Origin: Gonapodya sp. JEL0774
Taxonomy: Eukaryota; Monoblepharomycota; Monoblepharidomycetes; Monoblepharidales; Gonapodyaceae
Direction of reading: 5' to 3'
NCBI GenBank assembly: GCA_027604505.1
Contig: JADIIX010000073.1
Location: 1 to 64,000 of the forward strand
Length of the DNA stretch: 64,000 bases
Shown here in pieces: positions 10,577 through 21,527 of the stretch (positions are counted from its first letter, which is position 1; each line of letters starts with the position of its first letter). Under the pieces are notes generated by a model. That model saw nothing but the letters and a program-made list of their open reading frames with translations, searched no databases and had not been told where the DNA came from. A program made the position numbers and the translations under genes.

Positions 10577-12986
10577 TCACTGCTGTACTGCCCCCTGGGC
10601 CATCGCCACATCCCAGAGTATCATGGCCAACTGTGACAAGTTTCTTAAATCCTCACACACACAAACTGATCCTTGCTTGGCGGCCTGCGCATACTTCTGT
10701 CCTGTTTGAAGCTCCGTTAGCAAACTCTCTGCCAATCTCGTTCCAGCGTGCGCAACTCCAAGCCCCGAGTGGTGGGCTAATTGCGTCATTCTACCTATAA
10801 TTGCCACTACCCGGTCTTGAAGGTCACCGAGAAACATTCCGGAAACCTGAAGCTGAAACATTGCAAACAGAAGGATAAGAGATATTTGACAGAGGCTGGG
10901 AAGTGGGAAGAAGTGTCCACAGTGAGAAACATGAAGCATCTGAAAACCTAGACCTCCTACCAAAGAAATCTCACCAGAAGGACAGAAAGGGAGAGTTGCC
11001 GGCATAATTAAGTGATTTGTCAGCTGCTTTAAGTGATTCAGTCGCCTCAATCGCGTGATTAATTGACAGAAGGAATGCTGCCGACCCGCACTACTTGACA
11101 AAATTACCATTGAAAAGATCAGGCAACAAATCAATACCCATTGTACTCGGGCAACTTACCCAGTTTGTCAATGCATCCTTGATGGCAATATTTGGGACCA
11201 CATGAACCCGTTGACGATGAAGTTCTAACCCAGACGGGATTAAAAGATCCGTGGCGAGTGATGTTATGGAAGCTGTGGGGCCGTGGAGAACTGTTGCGGA
11301 AGGAAAATATTGCGGGGTTGACGTGCATGTACTGCACGACTCCATCATGTACTTACTTGCTTGCACTCCATGATAGCAGACCATAAGCTCTGCCAACGGT
11401 GCCCCAGTCCCCTTCCTCAACTCCATACAACACGCCCTCCACTGCTCTAGATCTTTCTCAATCCTCTCCATCCGTAACGCGACTTGACTCTTTGTGGGCT
11501 CTTGCAGGGATGAGCATAGCATCACACCTCGGTCCAGGCAGAACTTATGAACATCGACAGCACGGCCGCATAGATGAACAAGAGCAATTTCGAGAGATGA
11601 ATCCAACAGATGTGGGATCGTATTCTCAATAGTGAGTGTGGGTTGTGTGGACGCGGGAGAAAAAATGTCTTCCAGAGTGGGACTCCACGTTTCCTGAAAA
11701 GCTGGATGAACTAGCGACTCCCATTCCCTACGAATGCAATGCTCAATGCTGCATGCACCAATGACCTATTTTAACCGCAAAATGAACGAAACCCCACCTC
11801 GTGGTGCACGGCATCCTGACTGTTCCACATTCCTCGTCTCCCAGCATTTTCGCCCTATTGCTCCCGGCTGCAATGATTCGGTCAAACACATATGTGGTCC
11901 AAAAAAGCCTTCTCCGTGTTTCACAAGCAACCCAGGAGGATCTGTTGGGGGACTGGATACCAGATTCGGTGTGGCCGCCAGAAAACCGAATAATGCCAAC
12001 TGCATCAACCAGAGATGCGAATGCTGGAATCCACTGCAACGCTGGTTTCTGAAGAGGAGATCCAACACGAAAATGAAATGATGTTCTCACCATGAAGCTT
12101 GCAAGTTCGTACATGAAAGCATGGAGGAGCCCAGTAAGTGTTGATCCAGACCTTGTGCTGTCTAGGGCCAACATTTTCCGAAGCCTTGGGTAGAAGACAC
12201 TCTTGCTCAAATGCTGAACCTCGCTCGATTCATGCAGACATGCAGATAGTGCGAACATTCCAAATACTGCCATTTGGTGGGATTGACGGTCAGAGAGAAA
12301 TGTTGCACGATGAATGATCGGTATATTGCGGGCGACACGAAAAAAGTAGAGTGATACAAGGGAATTGGTGACTTCTGAAGATGGCAAGGGATCGAACTGG
12401 GGCATCCAAGGATCAATGACGGCGCTGAGAGAACAATTTGAGATGGTGGACCCGCTTGTTCAACTCACACAATCGAACACTGACACCTCCCTCACTATTC
12501 GCGTTTCAAGTCCGAGCAATTCCAAAATACTTGCATGGTTTGTTCCACAGTGCCCGCTTGGCGTTCTCTCAGGGTCGCCATCGTTGAGGTAACTGCCTTC
12601 CAAAGACATCACAGAATGCCCACCCGAGTCTTGTGTCGCCTCAAGACCCACAACATTCAGTTCAGCCAACTTTGAGGGGGGCAGAAGAGCTGCTTCGAGT
12701 TTCCGGATTCTTGCAATCGTTTCCTTTCTTTCCCGCACTCGTCGTTCCCTCACCCTCGGCCGATTTGCGGGAGGGGCGTAATGACATGGGACATCGGAGC
12801 GCGCGCAGCGATAGCAGGGCTGTAGAAGCAAAGTGAACTTAGGCACTTGTGTATTGGAGTCCAGATAGTCCTCACCGTCCCTCCGTCACACTTTTGCTTT
12901 CGATCAACGCATCTCGAGCAAGCTTTCCTCGAGCCATTGGGGAGAGTATATCCAGCACCCAGCAGAAGACCTGAAGAAGGATCCAT
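10577..12986 (-). CDS. Zn(II)2Cys6 transcription factor with Fungal_trans domain
   Basis: ATG at 12986 gives MDPSSGLLLGAGY and then the zinc cluster KACSRCVDRKQKCDGG. An intron (about 12880 to 12825) splits the cluster, which resumes as PCYRCARSDVPCHY. The six cysteines follow C-x2-C-x6-C-x5-C-x2-C-x6-C. A basic linker and short coiled coil (RKETIARIRKLEAALLPPS) follow. The exon at about 12400-11750 carries the Fungal_trans (PF04082) middle homology region (IPIIHRATFLSDRQSHQMA, RRRLFWTTYVFDRI). Further helical exons follow, and the C-terminus ends at a stop at 10577 (MILWDVAMAQGAVQQ). Such proteins are nuclear DNA-binding regulators of metabolism; the target genes are not inferable. The promoter side abuts the low-complexity assembly gap at 13.1-13.4 kb. 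Confidence 0.85.
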
Positions 12987-13077
12987 AGGAGGACGAGAAT
13001 TGGGAGATGCCAGCTCAAACAAAAATAATGCCAGGTCTTCTCCTTGTGAACGCAGACATTGGCTGCAGTGCAAGCCC

Positions 13078-13372
13078 CCAACCCCCCCCCCCAACCCCCC
13101 CAACCCCAAACACCCCCCACACCCCGCGCTCTCTCTACTCAACGAACTTGAATCGCCACTGACCATGACATTCATAATGTCTCCTAGGTCGACGGTTGTC
13201 GCTTTCTGAGCTCCCCACGCACTGCCGTTGCTGGGGGGGGGGGGGGGGGGGCGGCGGCGCGGGGGGGGCGGGGGGCGCGGCGAGGGAGGGGGGGAGAGGA
13301 GGGCAGGGTCGNNNNNNNNNNGCTTTCTTAGCTCCCCCAACACTGACATTAAACCCCCCCCCCCCCCCCCCC
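13078..13372. other. Low-complexity poly-G/poly-C region with a 10-N assembly gap
   Basis: A C-rich run (13078-13130), a long G run with GGC interruptions (about 13230-13305), ten N (13312-13321) and a long C run (about 13354-13373). The bases before the G run (GCTTTCTGAGCTCCCCA) and after the gap (GCTTTCTTAGCTCCCCCA) are near-identical. The gap may therefore join two noisy readings of the same locus rather than flank real extra sequence. Open frames crossing it are meaningless. Confidence 0.85.
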
Positions 13373-13553
13373 CCCACTGTAAAGGAGATAGGACACAACG
13401 ATCTTTGGTTTCTACTTCAAGGCGGTATCGCCGCCCACTGGGTGGCCTAAGGAGCAGAGACTTCAGAAACCGTGCCTCTTTCGCCAACCGCACCAGAGCC
13501 GCACTCGCCAGTCATCAGCCGCACTTCCTTCTCTTCTCATCCACCAGTCGAAA

Positions 13554-14069
13554 ATGCCCCGCCTCTTCCTCACGTGTGGCCCCGCTGCCTCCGGCAAATC
13601 CACCCACGCACGCCAGCTCGAGAGCGAGCAGGGGTTCCTCCGTCTCTCCATTGACCTTGAGCTCTGGAACCTCGGCTACAGGACCTTCCCTACCCCCGAC
13701 GACGTCCGCGAGCGCATCAAGCTAAGCCACAGGACGATGGCCTATGAGGCCCTGAGCGTGGGGAGGGACGTCGTGGTCGAGCACGCCTTCTTCCGCAGGG
13801 CCGACAGGGACGCCTTCCGCGAAGTCGGCCGACGCGCGGGCGCCAAGGTGACGGTCGTGGCCTTCCGCGTGGCCCCCGAGGAGCTAGCGAGGAGGCTGGA
13901 GGCTCGGCGGGGCGAGCACGCTGACGACGCGAAGGTGGACCGCGCGACCCTCGAGCGGTTTCTCGCCGGGTTCGAATGGCCTGGGGAGGACGAGGCGGAC
14001 GTGGAGTGGATGCGGTGGGACAGCCGCGCGTCAGTGAGATTGGTGGGCAGTGAGTCGGTCTGCAAATGA
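13554..14069 (+). CDS. Small P-loop kinase/ATPase (AAA_33-like), bacterial in character
   Basis: Single uninterrupted 171-codon frame starting MPRLFLTCG. Walker A is GPAASGKST at residues 9-17. It is followed by a predicted alternating strand/helix P-loop fold with DVVVEHAFF (about residues 69-77) and an arginine-rich lid region (EELARRLEARRGE, about 104-116). This matches AAA_33-type small P-loop kinases that are widespread in bacteria; substrate unknown. It is intronless and far richer in G+C than the genes on either side, with GC-ending codons almost throughout. Those traits suggest horizontal acquisition, though a contaminating or misjoined contig piece next to the assembly gap at 13312 is also possible. 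A CTCATCC-rich stretch precedes the start. Confidence 0.8.
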   Translation: MPRLFLTCGPAASGKSTHARQLESEQGFLRLSIDLELWNLGYRTFPTPDDVRERIKLSHRTMAYEALSVGRDVVVEHAFFRRADRDAFREVGRRAGAKVTVVAFRVAPEELARRLEARRGEHADDAKVDRATLERFLAGFEWPGEDEADVEWMRWDSRASVRLVGSESVCK

Positions 14070-15113
14070 GGCCGACCGGCAGCAACGACAAGAATCGCCG
14101 CATCTAACTGTAGCAAAACTACTTGTAAGGCAATGCTTTGGGTGGGAGCTCAGAGGAATCAATGGGTAGGGCGAGGTTGTGGCTCTCGTCAACCGAAATT
14201 CCACTCAGACCGCCGGATTTCGCCCCGACTCCGCTCTTGTAAGATATTTCTTCACTTATCTCTACGTTGAGACCACTATAACCTCCTTCTTCCATGTTTT
14301 GCGACGAATGAAACTCCCCCGTTACAAATGAAAGCCCGAACACCCTTTAAGGACCGAGACATCGCTACATCAAAGAGTGAGCGCTTGCTTTGCTCTCGCC
14401 CCTTTCAGTTTTCGCAGTGTCATCACGTTCTGTGCCAGGACTCTCCAGTTCCTCGTCCAGAAGCGACCGACATACCATGCGTGGCTGAGCTTCGCTCGCT
14501 GGCAAAATGGATACCAAAGCGTTCAATGAAGATATGTTCTGCGTCCGTTAGTAGCTTACACGTGTCCGCGCAACATACTTGTGCACGTTTAAGTAAACAT
14601 GCCGAGCAATTACAACCGAGGGACATCCACCGTGCCGTCGCCAACGAAACTTCATTTCGCCGGAAGGAGCGCGGAACTAAATCGATTGTATTATATAAAT
14701 TAGATATATTTGCTTTTGTTTAAAGTTGTGGGGAAGTGTTTCCAATTAATGTGAAAGCTTTTGTTATATATCGATATGGACCCTTTTACGTAAAGCCATT
14801 TCTTGCCCAAAATGTCACACCATTTTTTGGAGGTGACACTACACCTGAGGAAAGTTGTAAAGAAGAGTGTCCAAGCGCACAGTCGACTGCCGTGCGAGTG
14901 GTTGATTGCATCAGATGAACGCCCGCAACAGTTGCACGGCCCAACCAAAAGCCGACTTCCGTTCACGCTTCTTGTCCTCGCTCAACTCAATATCCCGTTG
15001 CATTTTTCTTTCAGATTGTTGGAGTTTGAATCGACTTGCTTTGCCGTCGGGATCTTCCTCCATTAGAACTCGCACACCCCTTGTCCGTAACTATTTATCC
15101 AATCCATCAAGAA
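14070..15113. other. Intergenic, no supportable gene
   Basis: About 1 kb between the P-loop kinase and the BCKDH E1-beta gene. Composition returns from GC-rich to balanced, with an AT-rich patch near 14690-14790. Frames of 70-130 codons on both strands show no motif. The last few hundred bases are the likely promoter of the E1-beta gene (pyrimidine-rich, around 14980-15110). Confidence 0.5.
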
Positions 15114-17095
15114 ATGCTCCTAGCAACTTCGCGTCGCGCTCTATCTCGCTTGCCTATATCCCTTCACGTTGTCCGTGACTCGCCATCCCAACCTTCTTGT
15201 GTGCGAATCGCTCGCTGCACCTACGCATCGTCAGGATCTCCGCCGCCGGCAGAAGGATACATGCAAGGAGTTGGTGAAAGCGCATTTATTCTTGACACCC
15301 CAGCGAGAGCGCTAGCACAGTCGGATATTTCCGGCGCTCTTATGGTGGGTTCTCGAACAAGTGAGTCCCATACATCCACCACAATCAGTTCTCTTGGTGA
15401 GCATAAAGGTTCTGATACCTGTATCACCTTGTTCTTGTTTGGCCTCCATGCTGTACGTCCCGTTACCTTCAATGATTCGATAGCACCTCCGGAGACAAAG
15501 CGAATGAATCTGTGCCAGGCTGTGAACGATGCACTGTCCACCGCTCTCGCTACGGACGAGACGGCATGTGTATTTGGAGAGGATGTGGCTTTCGGAGGTG
15601 TTTTCAGGGCGACTGTCGGACTTGCTGACAAGTATGGTGGGTTCTGCCAAGTTCGCCGTCAGATTTCGCAAATCACTCGCATTCTACCGAATATTCGGAA
15701 ATTGAACGCGACGTTTTCGTATGACACCTATTCGCGGGCGTGTTTAATGTGATTAGGGCAACTGAATGCTGAACTTTTTCTTGACTCCAATACGAAAGGC
15801 CGGGATCGCGTATTCAATACACCGCTTTGCGAGCAAGGTCTGGTTGGCTTTGCGATCGGTATGGCTGCCGTCGGCTCTACGGCAATTGCTGAAATTCAAT
15901 TCGCAGACTACGTGTTCCCCGCCTATGACCAGGTGTGTTTTCAAGCCTTTAGCAATAGGCTAGCCATGTATCCACAGTCACGTGACCTTTATTTTCGTTT
16001 ACATCAACCAAGATCGTCAACGAGGCTGCCAAATACCGATACCGCTCCGGGAATTCGTTCAACGTGGGCGGTCTCACGATCCGCATGCCCTGTTCCGCCG
16101 TGGGACATGGGGGCTTATACCACTCCCAGAGCCCAGAGGCGAACTTCCTGCAGGCTAGCGGAATCAAAGTGTGTGGCTGAAATTTGTGCTAAGAGACGGG
16201 ATTATTGTACCTCACGGCGACCTCGATTCCATCCCCAAGATCGTCACCCCACGCTCCCCTATACAAGCCAAAGGGCTACTCCTTGCCGCCATCCGTGATC
16301 CAAACCCTGTCTTGTTTATGGAGCCTAAAATCTTGTATCGAGCTGCCGTGGAGCAGGTGCCGGTTGAAGACTACGAAATGTCTCTTGGCAAAGCGGAGGT
16401 TCTGAAGGAAGGTGCGACATATTTTCGTCTGCTTTGAAGGCGCCAACTGTGAGATTAGTCTGACTGATATTCGCTCATACCTTTTTGCAGGCAAGGATAT
16501 CACGCTTGTTGGATACGGTTCACAAATTTACGTTCTGGAATCGGCTGCAAGGATGGCGGAGGCAGCCATACCAGGTCTTTCCGTTGAGATTATTGACCTT
16601 CGTACTATTGTGCCGTGGGACGAAGAAACAGTGATACAGGTGTGTGTGTGAGCGCGCTCTCTAGTGTTTATTTGTGGGACGCTGAACCCATTTGCTTCTC
16701 GGTTCTCCTAATCCCTGTCGTCTACATACAGTCTGTCAACAAAACAGGACGATTATTAGTTTCCCACGAGGCGCCACTTACTGGTGGCGTAGCCGCAGAG
16801 GTGGCATCTACCGTGCAGGAAAAGTGCTTCCTGCGTCTTGAGGCTCCTGTTGCGCGAGTTTGTGGATACGATACCCCATTTCCGTTGGTGAGTCAATGTA
16901 CCGACTCCTCGTACTGAGCGCTGACGCGTATCTTGAAGCTGACTCTCTCGTGCTTTACCCCTCCTCTTCCTCATCCCCATCCACGGCCGTATTTCTCGGT
17001 CGTCGCGCACGTACCACGTCAAGGCATTTGAGAAACTCTACCTCCCCGGCGCCGTGCGTGTTCTCGACAAAATTAAACAGCTCATGTCATATTGA
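15114..17095 (+). CDS. BCKDHB: 2-oxoisovalerate dehydrogenase E1 beta subunit, mitochondrial
   Basis: ATG at 15114 begins [16 protein letters not shown], a basic, serine/arginine-rich presequence typical of mitochondrial import. After an intron with a GTGAGT donor at 15361, the protein continues [17 protein letters not shown], then [106 protein letters not shown] and [17 protein letters not shown]. It ends at TGA 17093-17095 after [11 protein letters not shown]. These are the transketolase-type pyrimidine-binding and C-terminal domains of the E1 beta chain. With E1 alpha it decarboxylates the 2-oxo acids of valine, leucine and isoleucine in the matrix. Length about 390 residues is normal. At least five introns. 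The start was chosen because the upstream in-frame region lacks an ATG and the presequence begins here. Confidence 0.92.
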
Positions 17096-17131
17096 AACTG
17101 GCAATATGGGGCCGTAAGCCCTACCGATTCT

Positions 17132-17137
17132 AATAAA
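17132..17137 (+). terminator. AATAAA polyadenylation signal of the E1-beta gene
   Basis: AATAAA 37 bases after the stop codon, within an AT-rich stretch. Confidence 0.5.
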
Positions 17138-17477
17138 ATTTATGATGTATTTTTCATGACGTTTCGGAGAGCTGAGTGTGGAACTCACGGCGTCGGCACG
17201 ATAGGTTTTCCCGCGGCCTCCTCAGCGTGACCTGCATATTGCGTACTTGTGACTGGACATCAACTTGTGCATCGATAGGTCCGTTGAAGCGCGGCGCTCC
17301 TTCGTTCAGGCGACATTTGGCTGCGCTATATTCCTCAACTGCCCCAAATACTAATCGGGAAGTGAACGCCCGTTGTGCGCACTCGTCGCTGTACGCACTC
17401 GTCACCCTTGTCTCGACTCGCTGCCTCGGAGGCTTGATTCCATCTCGTTTGAATCGGTACACCGCCAGCATCCACCA
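17138..17477. other. Intergenic, promoter of the FAR-17a/AIG1-like gene
   Basis: Short region between convergent-free tandem genes; no gene or named motif seen. Confidence 0.4.
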
Positions 17478-18877
17478 ATGGATTCTGCACTTTCTCGTTC
17501 CCCATCGTCTCCTCGCCTCGATTTGGACCCACCATTGAACCCACCTCGGCCGGGCTCTCCTTGTGATCATGAACACTCATCGTCTCAGAGACACGATCTT
17601 TCAAGGTCTTCGTCCAAACGCGAAAGGCTCGCTGGATATCTTTCTGTGTCCGGTCGACATTCGTTCATCACAAAGTCGACAGAACAGGGTGGAGTCGGTG
17701 GTCATCTCCTACTCAAATCCCACCTTGTTGCTGGTACTCCCACCGTGAAACCTTCCGTTGGCGCGGTTATTGCTGAGGCCACGTCCATTCCGAACAAAGT
17801 GTGGGGCTTGCTCGTAAATGTTGATTATAAGGCAGTCGGTTCGCGATTCGCGAAATTGTGCTTCTACCTGTGTGGAATGGGAGTATTCCTACACGGTTGG
17901 GGCGAGTTAGATCACTCTGAGACTGTGCTCTCGGATGTGTATGATGTCTATGTGAGTTTCTGTAATGGTACGCCTTACCTGAACTTTCTCCTAATGGTTT
18001 GAGCCGACCAGGCCTACGCTCGTTTCGTCTTTGGCAGCAAGTTCCAATTCTTAACCATCATTGCATGTTGGTTCAAATGACGTGCTGTACATACCTTGGT
18101 CGTTTAATTGAACGCCAGTTCGCTCAATCACTTCCAGACACTCTTTTCTTCGCGGTTGAAGTTCTTGGAGTATGGGAAGTGGTTACGAACCGTCCACACA
18201 ATGGTGAGTCAATTCGCAACCCGGAATTTCTTAACGGCCTGGACTTCTTGTCTTGATGTTCAATTTTCTAGTTTCCAAAGCTGCATTTGTTGCCCTGTCC
18301 CTTCCCGTGGAGACAGTGGTGACTGTGGTTTATTGGTCTCTATACTTATACGACGTGAATCTGATAGTCCCTGCAGACGCGGAGAAGTGTGTATTGGTGC
18401 CTTATTCAATATTTCAAGAGACCGCCATCCCAACGAGGTTTTGATCCACGTGAGCAGGGCTGACCTTTTCACTGATCTTTGCTACCATTTGTTTCCCGCT
18501 CTCTGGCTTTGGGTGGACCTTTTGGCCTTTTCAGATAGACGCGAGAGGTCAGTTTGGATCTCCGGTCGTTTGGCATCCTCAAGTATGTTAACACGTTGCT
18601 CTCTTCTGAAATGGACTGTAACGGGTTGGTAGGAGTGTTGCTTGGCATATGTTCACCGTTTTCGGACTTGCGTACTACGTTTGGGTGCATTTGTGCTTCC
18701 ACGTTAACAAGCGCTGGGTACATAGTTTGTCACTATACCCTGAACGTTGGCGCTCCTTTTTGACCAACTTTTCTGTTTTAGCCATATCCTTTTCTTGACC
18801 TCATGAACACGTGGCAACGCGGTCTCCTTTTCGCTGTGATAATTGGTGTCGGAGTTTTTTTCAATGCTGCTGGTTAG
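17478..18877 (+). CDS. FAR-17a/AIG1-like multi-spanning membrane protein
   Basis: ATG at 17478 gives a long Ser/Pro-rich N-terminal tail (MDSALSRSPSSPRLDLD). The membrane core follows: YARFVFGSKFQFLTII (the K/R-FLT signature), VETVVTVVYWSLYLYDVNLI (YW signature), DLCYHLFPALWLWVDLL (H-P-x3-D signature), FGLAYYVWVHLCF and, after an intron, PYPFLDLMNTWQRGLLF, ending at TAG 18875-18877. This is the PF04750 pattern; relatives AIG1/ADTRP are threonine hydrolases of fatty-acid esters of hydroxy fatty acids. The conserved blocks fall in more than one frame around 18055-18115 and around 18390-18440, where no consensus intron restores the frame. The gene may thus contain frameshifts, sequence errors or very unusual introns. 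The family call is firm; integrity is not. Confidence 0.75.
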
Positions 18878-19189
18878 TTTACGTTGCCTGAAACCCTCTC
18901 AACTTATCTGCTTACCTATTCTCGATGCTTTAAAGCTTCAACCGTCCACAACCTTATCCATTGCGCAGAGCTTGTGGCATCTGCAACCCACATGACCCAC
19001 GGAATTGCGTCAACGAAGAAACATTGAGGATTCATAGACTTCACAGACATTTCACACGCACTTGAACTCACTGATACATTTAGAAATTTCCGATTTTCTC
19101 CATTGTTGAAAATATTTGGTACGAATGTTACATCCCGGTGAAACTGCAGCCGATCCCGATCCCTCAAAATTTCAAATACGTACATAATC
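18878..19189. other. Intergenic
   Basis: Between the FAR-17a-like gene and the LACTB-like gene. A 91-codon minus-strand frame (18916-19191) has no recognisable feature. Confidence 0.4.
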
Positions 19190-21144
19190 ATGTCCGTCGT
19201 CCCGATTGACGGCTACGTGTCAGCAGAGTTTGCAAAGGTAATGTAATGAAGCAACCTCGTCACAGGTAATTCGTAATCCTTGATTCCGGATCCAATCGTT
19301 CGAATTCTCATTCGACACGGGAAAGGTTCGAGAAGCATTCGTTGACAACTTCACAAGGGGGGACGAACTCGGAGCAGGATTTGTTGTTTACTGTACGTAA
19401 ACCTTTTCTCTTCGGAATGTCGGAGTGACTGAAGTCTCCATATCCTCAAAATCCACAGACAAGAATCGATTGGTAGTCGACCTCCATGGCGGATACCAAG
19501 ACACCACCAAAACTTCTCGTTACACAGGCACTTCAGTGAATGTAGTACACTCGTCTGGCAAGGCCATCATGTCCATGGTTGTCTGTAATTTTATATCGAA
19601 GGGCTACTTCACTTGGGAGACGAAAGTCGCTGATCTTTGGCCCGAATTTGCGGTGGTAAGCATGTCTTAAGTACAAATAATGTGCAGTGGAAGCGGATCA
19701 ACCGGCACATTCACCACCCTTCAATAGGGAAACAAAGGCAACGTCACGGTCAAAGAACTCCTCGAACATCAGGGTGGGGTGGGCTATCTGGAGGGAGATT
19801 CCGTGCCAACGGCCGAAGACACATGGCCGGAGAACCTGGACAGGCTTGAGCAAAAGATCGCCAGGCAACCCCATAATTGTGAGTCAAGCTGACCCATAGT
19901 GGTGAATTCTGCACGACTTAATCGTTCTCCTTAAGATGGTGGAAAGACAACAAAATCGTATCACGCAATAACAAGGTACCTCAAAATCCTCTCGAAATTG
20001 ATTTTGATGTTTGCTGAAAGAAAGTCGCTGTTGTACAGAGGCTGGTTCCTCAATGCTCTCATCCGCCGCTTTGGGGAGCACAAGAGCCACGGCCAACTTT
20101 TGCGAGAATGGATTAATCCAGGTCTAGGCATCGAAGTTTACTGCGGTCTGCCAGACGTCGTGTAGGTTTGATACCTCGCCTCCAAGGAGTGAAGCTCCAC
20201 TCCTCCCAAAGATCATTGTGTTCTCGAATGTCTCTTTTCTTTCAGATTCCCTCGAGTCGCTCCCATGATTGAGAGTCCTCTCCTAGCACGGGTGAACTCC
20301 GTTCCCACACCCGTTCCAGATTCTACTTCTCCAGCTTACCGAAGCTATCGCACTCTCGCCGGCAGCTTCAACGTGCAATTGCCCAAGGGAGTTGTACAGA
20401 GGGGTAATGTGCGGGAGGTTCTGAAAGGAGAGTCGCCAAGTGGCTATACGGTGACCAATGCCCGCGCGGTGAGATTACATTGCACTTTTTGCGAGCAGGA
20501 ACACAAGACTTACCGTTGGGTGTTCTTCCCTCCAATATCATGTTGTGGATTAGCTAGCAAAACTTGCTGCGGTAATGGCGAACAGAGGAAGTTTTGATGG
20601 ATTCACTCTCATGGACGAGGAGACATGGAAGAAAGCACACACGATAGAAAAGTTGAATTTGGATAAGCGAGGTGAGTTAAAAAATGAAGCCTCTCTCTCA
20701 TATTTTAGTGATCGGTAACTTTGAGCTCTTGTATTTTAAGACGACGCCATCGGCATCAAAATCCGGACGACGTGGGCGGGTTGGGCGGCGTCGAATCCTG
20801 GCCAAATTGTCCCGCAAGTGCCACTTGTGTACGACAACAATCTTGTACCAAAGATTTTTGTTCCCGAGAACGGTAAAGGTCAAGGCTGGGAGTGGGTTGG
20901 ATGGTTTGTGAGTGCATCTTGCCGTTTGGGCCATTGGTCTTCACTGGTGATATGGATGATACAACAACCACTTTACTAGGGTATGGGGGGTTCATGCATT
21001 CAGTGGTCTCCGGAGCACCACGTTGCGGTGGGATATGTTCCAAACCTGATGCATCCTGGTGTGATCGGAGATGTTCGGGGAGTGAATCTTCTGTCTGCTG
21101 TAGTTGGCTGTGTAAACTCCATAGAGAAAGGCGGAAAACTCTAG
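19190..21144 (+). CDS. LACTB-like serine hydrolase (beta-lactamase fold)
   Basis: ATG at 19190 begins MSVVPIDGYVSAEFAK. Exons continue VREAFVDNFTRGDELGAGF, VDLHGGYQDTTKTSRYT and VNVVHSSGKAIMSMVV, whose S-S-G-K is the S-x-x-K nucleophile motif. They go on with VTVKELLEHQGGV, KSYHAITRGWFLNALIRR (YHA, the second catalytic motif as in LACTB relatives), PLLARVNSVPTP, NARALAKLAAVMANRG and a C-terminal GMGGSCIQWSPEHHVAVGYVP stretch. The stop is at 21142-21144. This is the PF00144 beta-lactamase/penicillin-binding fold, eukaryotic LACTB/esterase branch, about 440 residues. Members are serine hydrolases, mitochondrial in animals; no clear presequence is visible here, so location is open. Introns are short with GTAATG/GTACGT/GTGAGT-like donors. 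Confidence 0.85.
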
Positions 21145-21527
21145 TACTCTAGTTCTTGCGCGGACACACATCCGTCACTGTTGGTGGCGCCGACCATTCT
21201 TTAGCATTATGGAACTAGACAAATCTTTGGTTCTTGAAAGACCTGCGTACAGAGCATGACACTTAGAAAATAAAGAGGTATGAATGTACCTTCTTACAGG
21301 GGACAGCTGTTGCATTCATGTTGGAAGGACTCGGGTGGGGAGCCAATAAGACGAAATGGTGAACCCGTTTTTGCGCCCAGGGCCACCCCTCAGACAGATC
21401 AACCCCAAAAACAGGAGAGCAAGAAATATCACAATCACCGGCCCATTTGGCCATCTCCTTGTCGCTTTCCCCCACGTTGGAGGGCCTGACATTTGGGACA
21501 TACTCCATATTCTAAACGGTGTCTCCG
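21145..21527. other. Intergenic, promoter of the transporter gene
   Basis: No gene supported. Small frames on both strands lack motifs. The region includes a pyrimidine-rich patch near 21460 upstream of the next start. Confidence 0.4.

Noticed and set aside
13135-13725. Long frames with poly-Gly/poly-Pro across the G and C runs
   Set aside because: They run through homopolymers and the N gap; the translation is an artefact.
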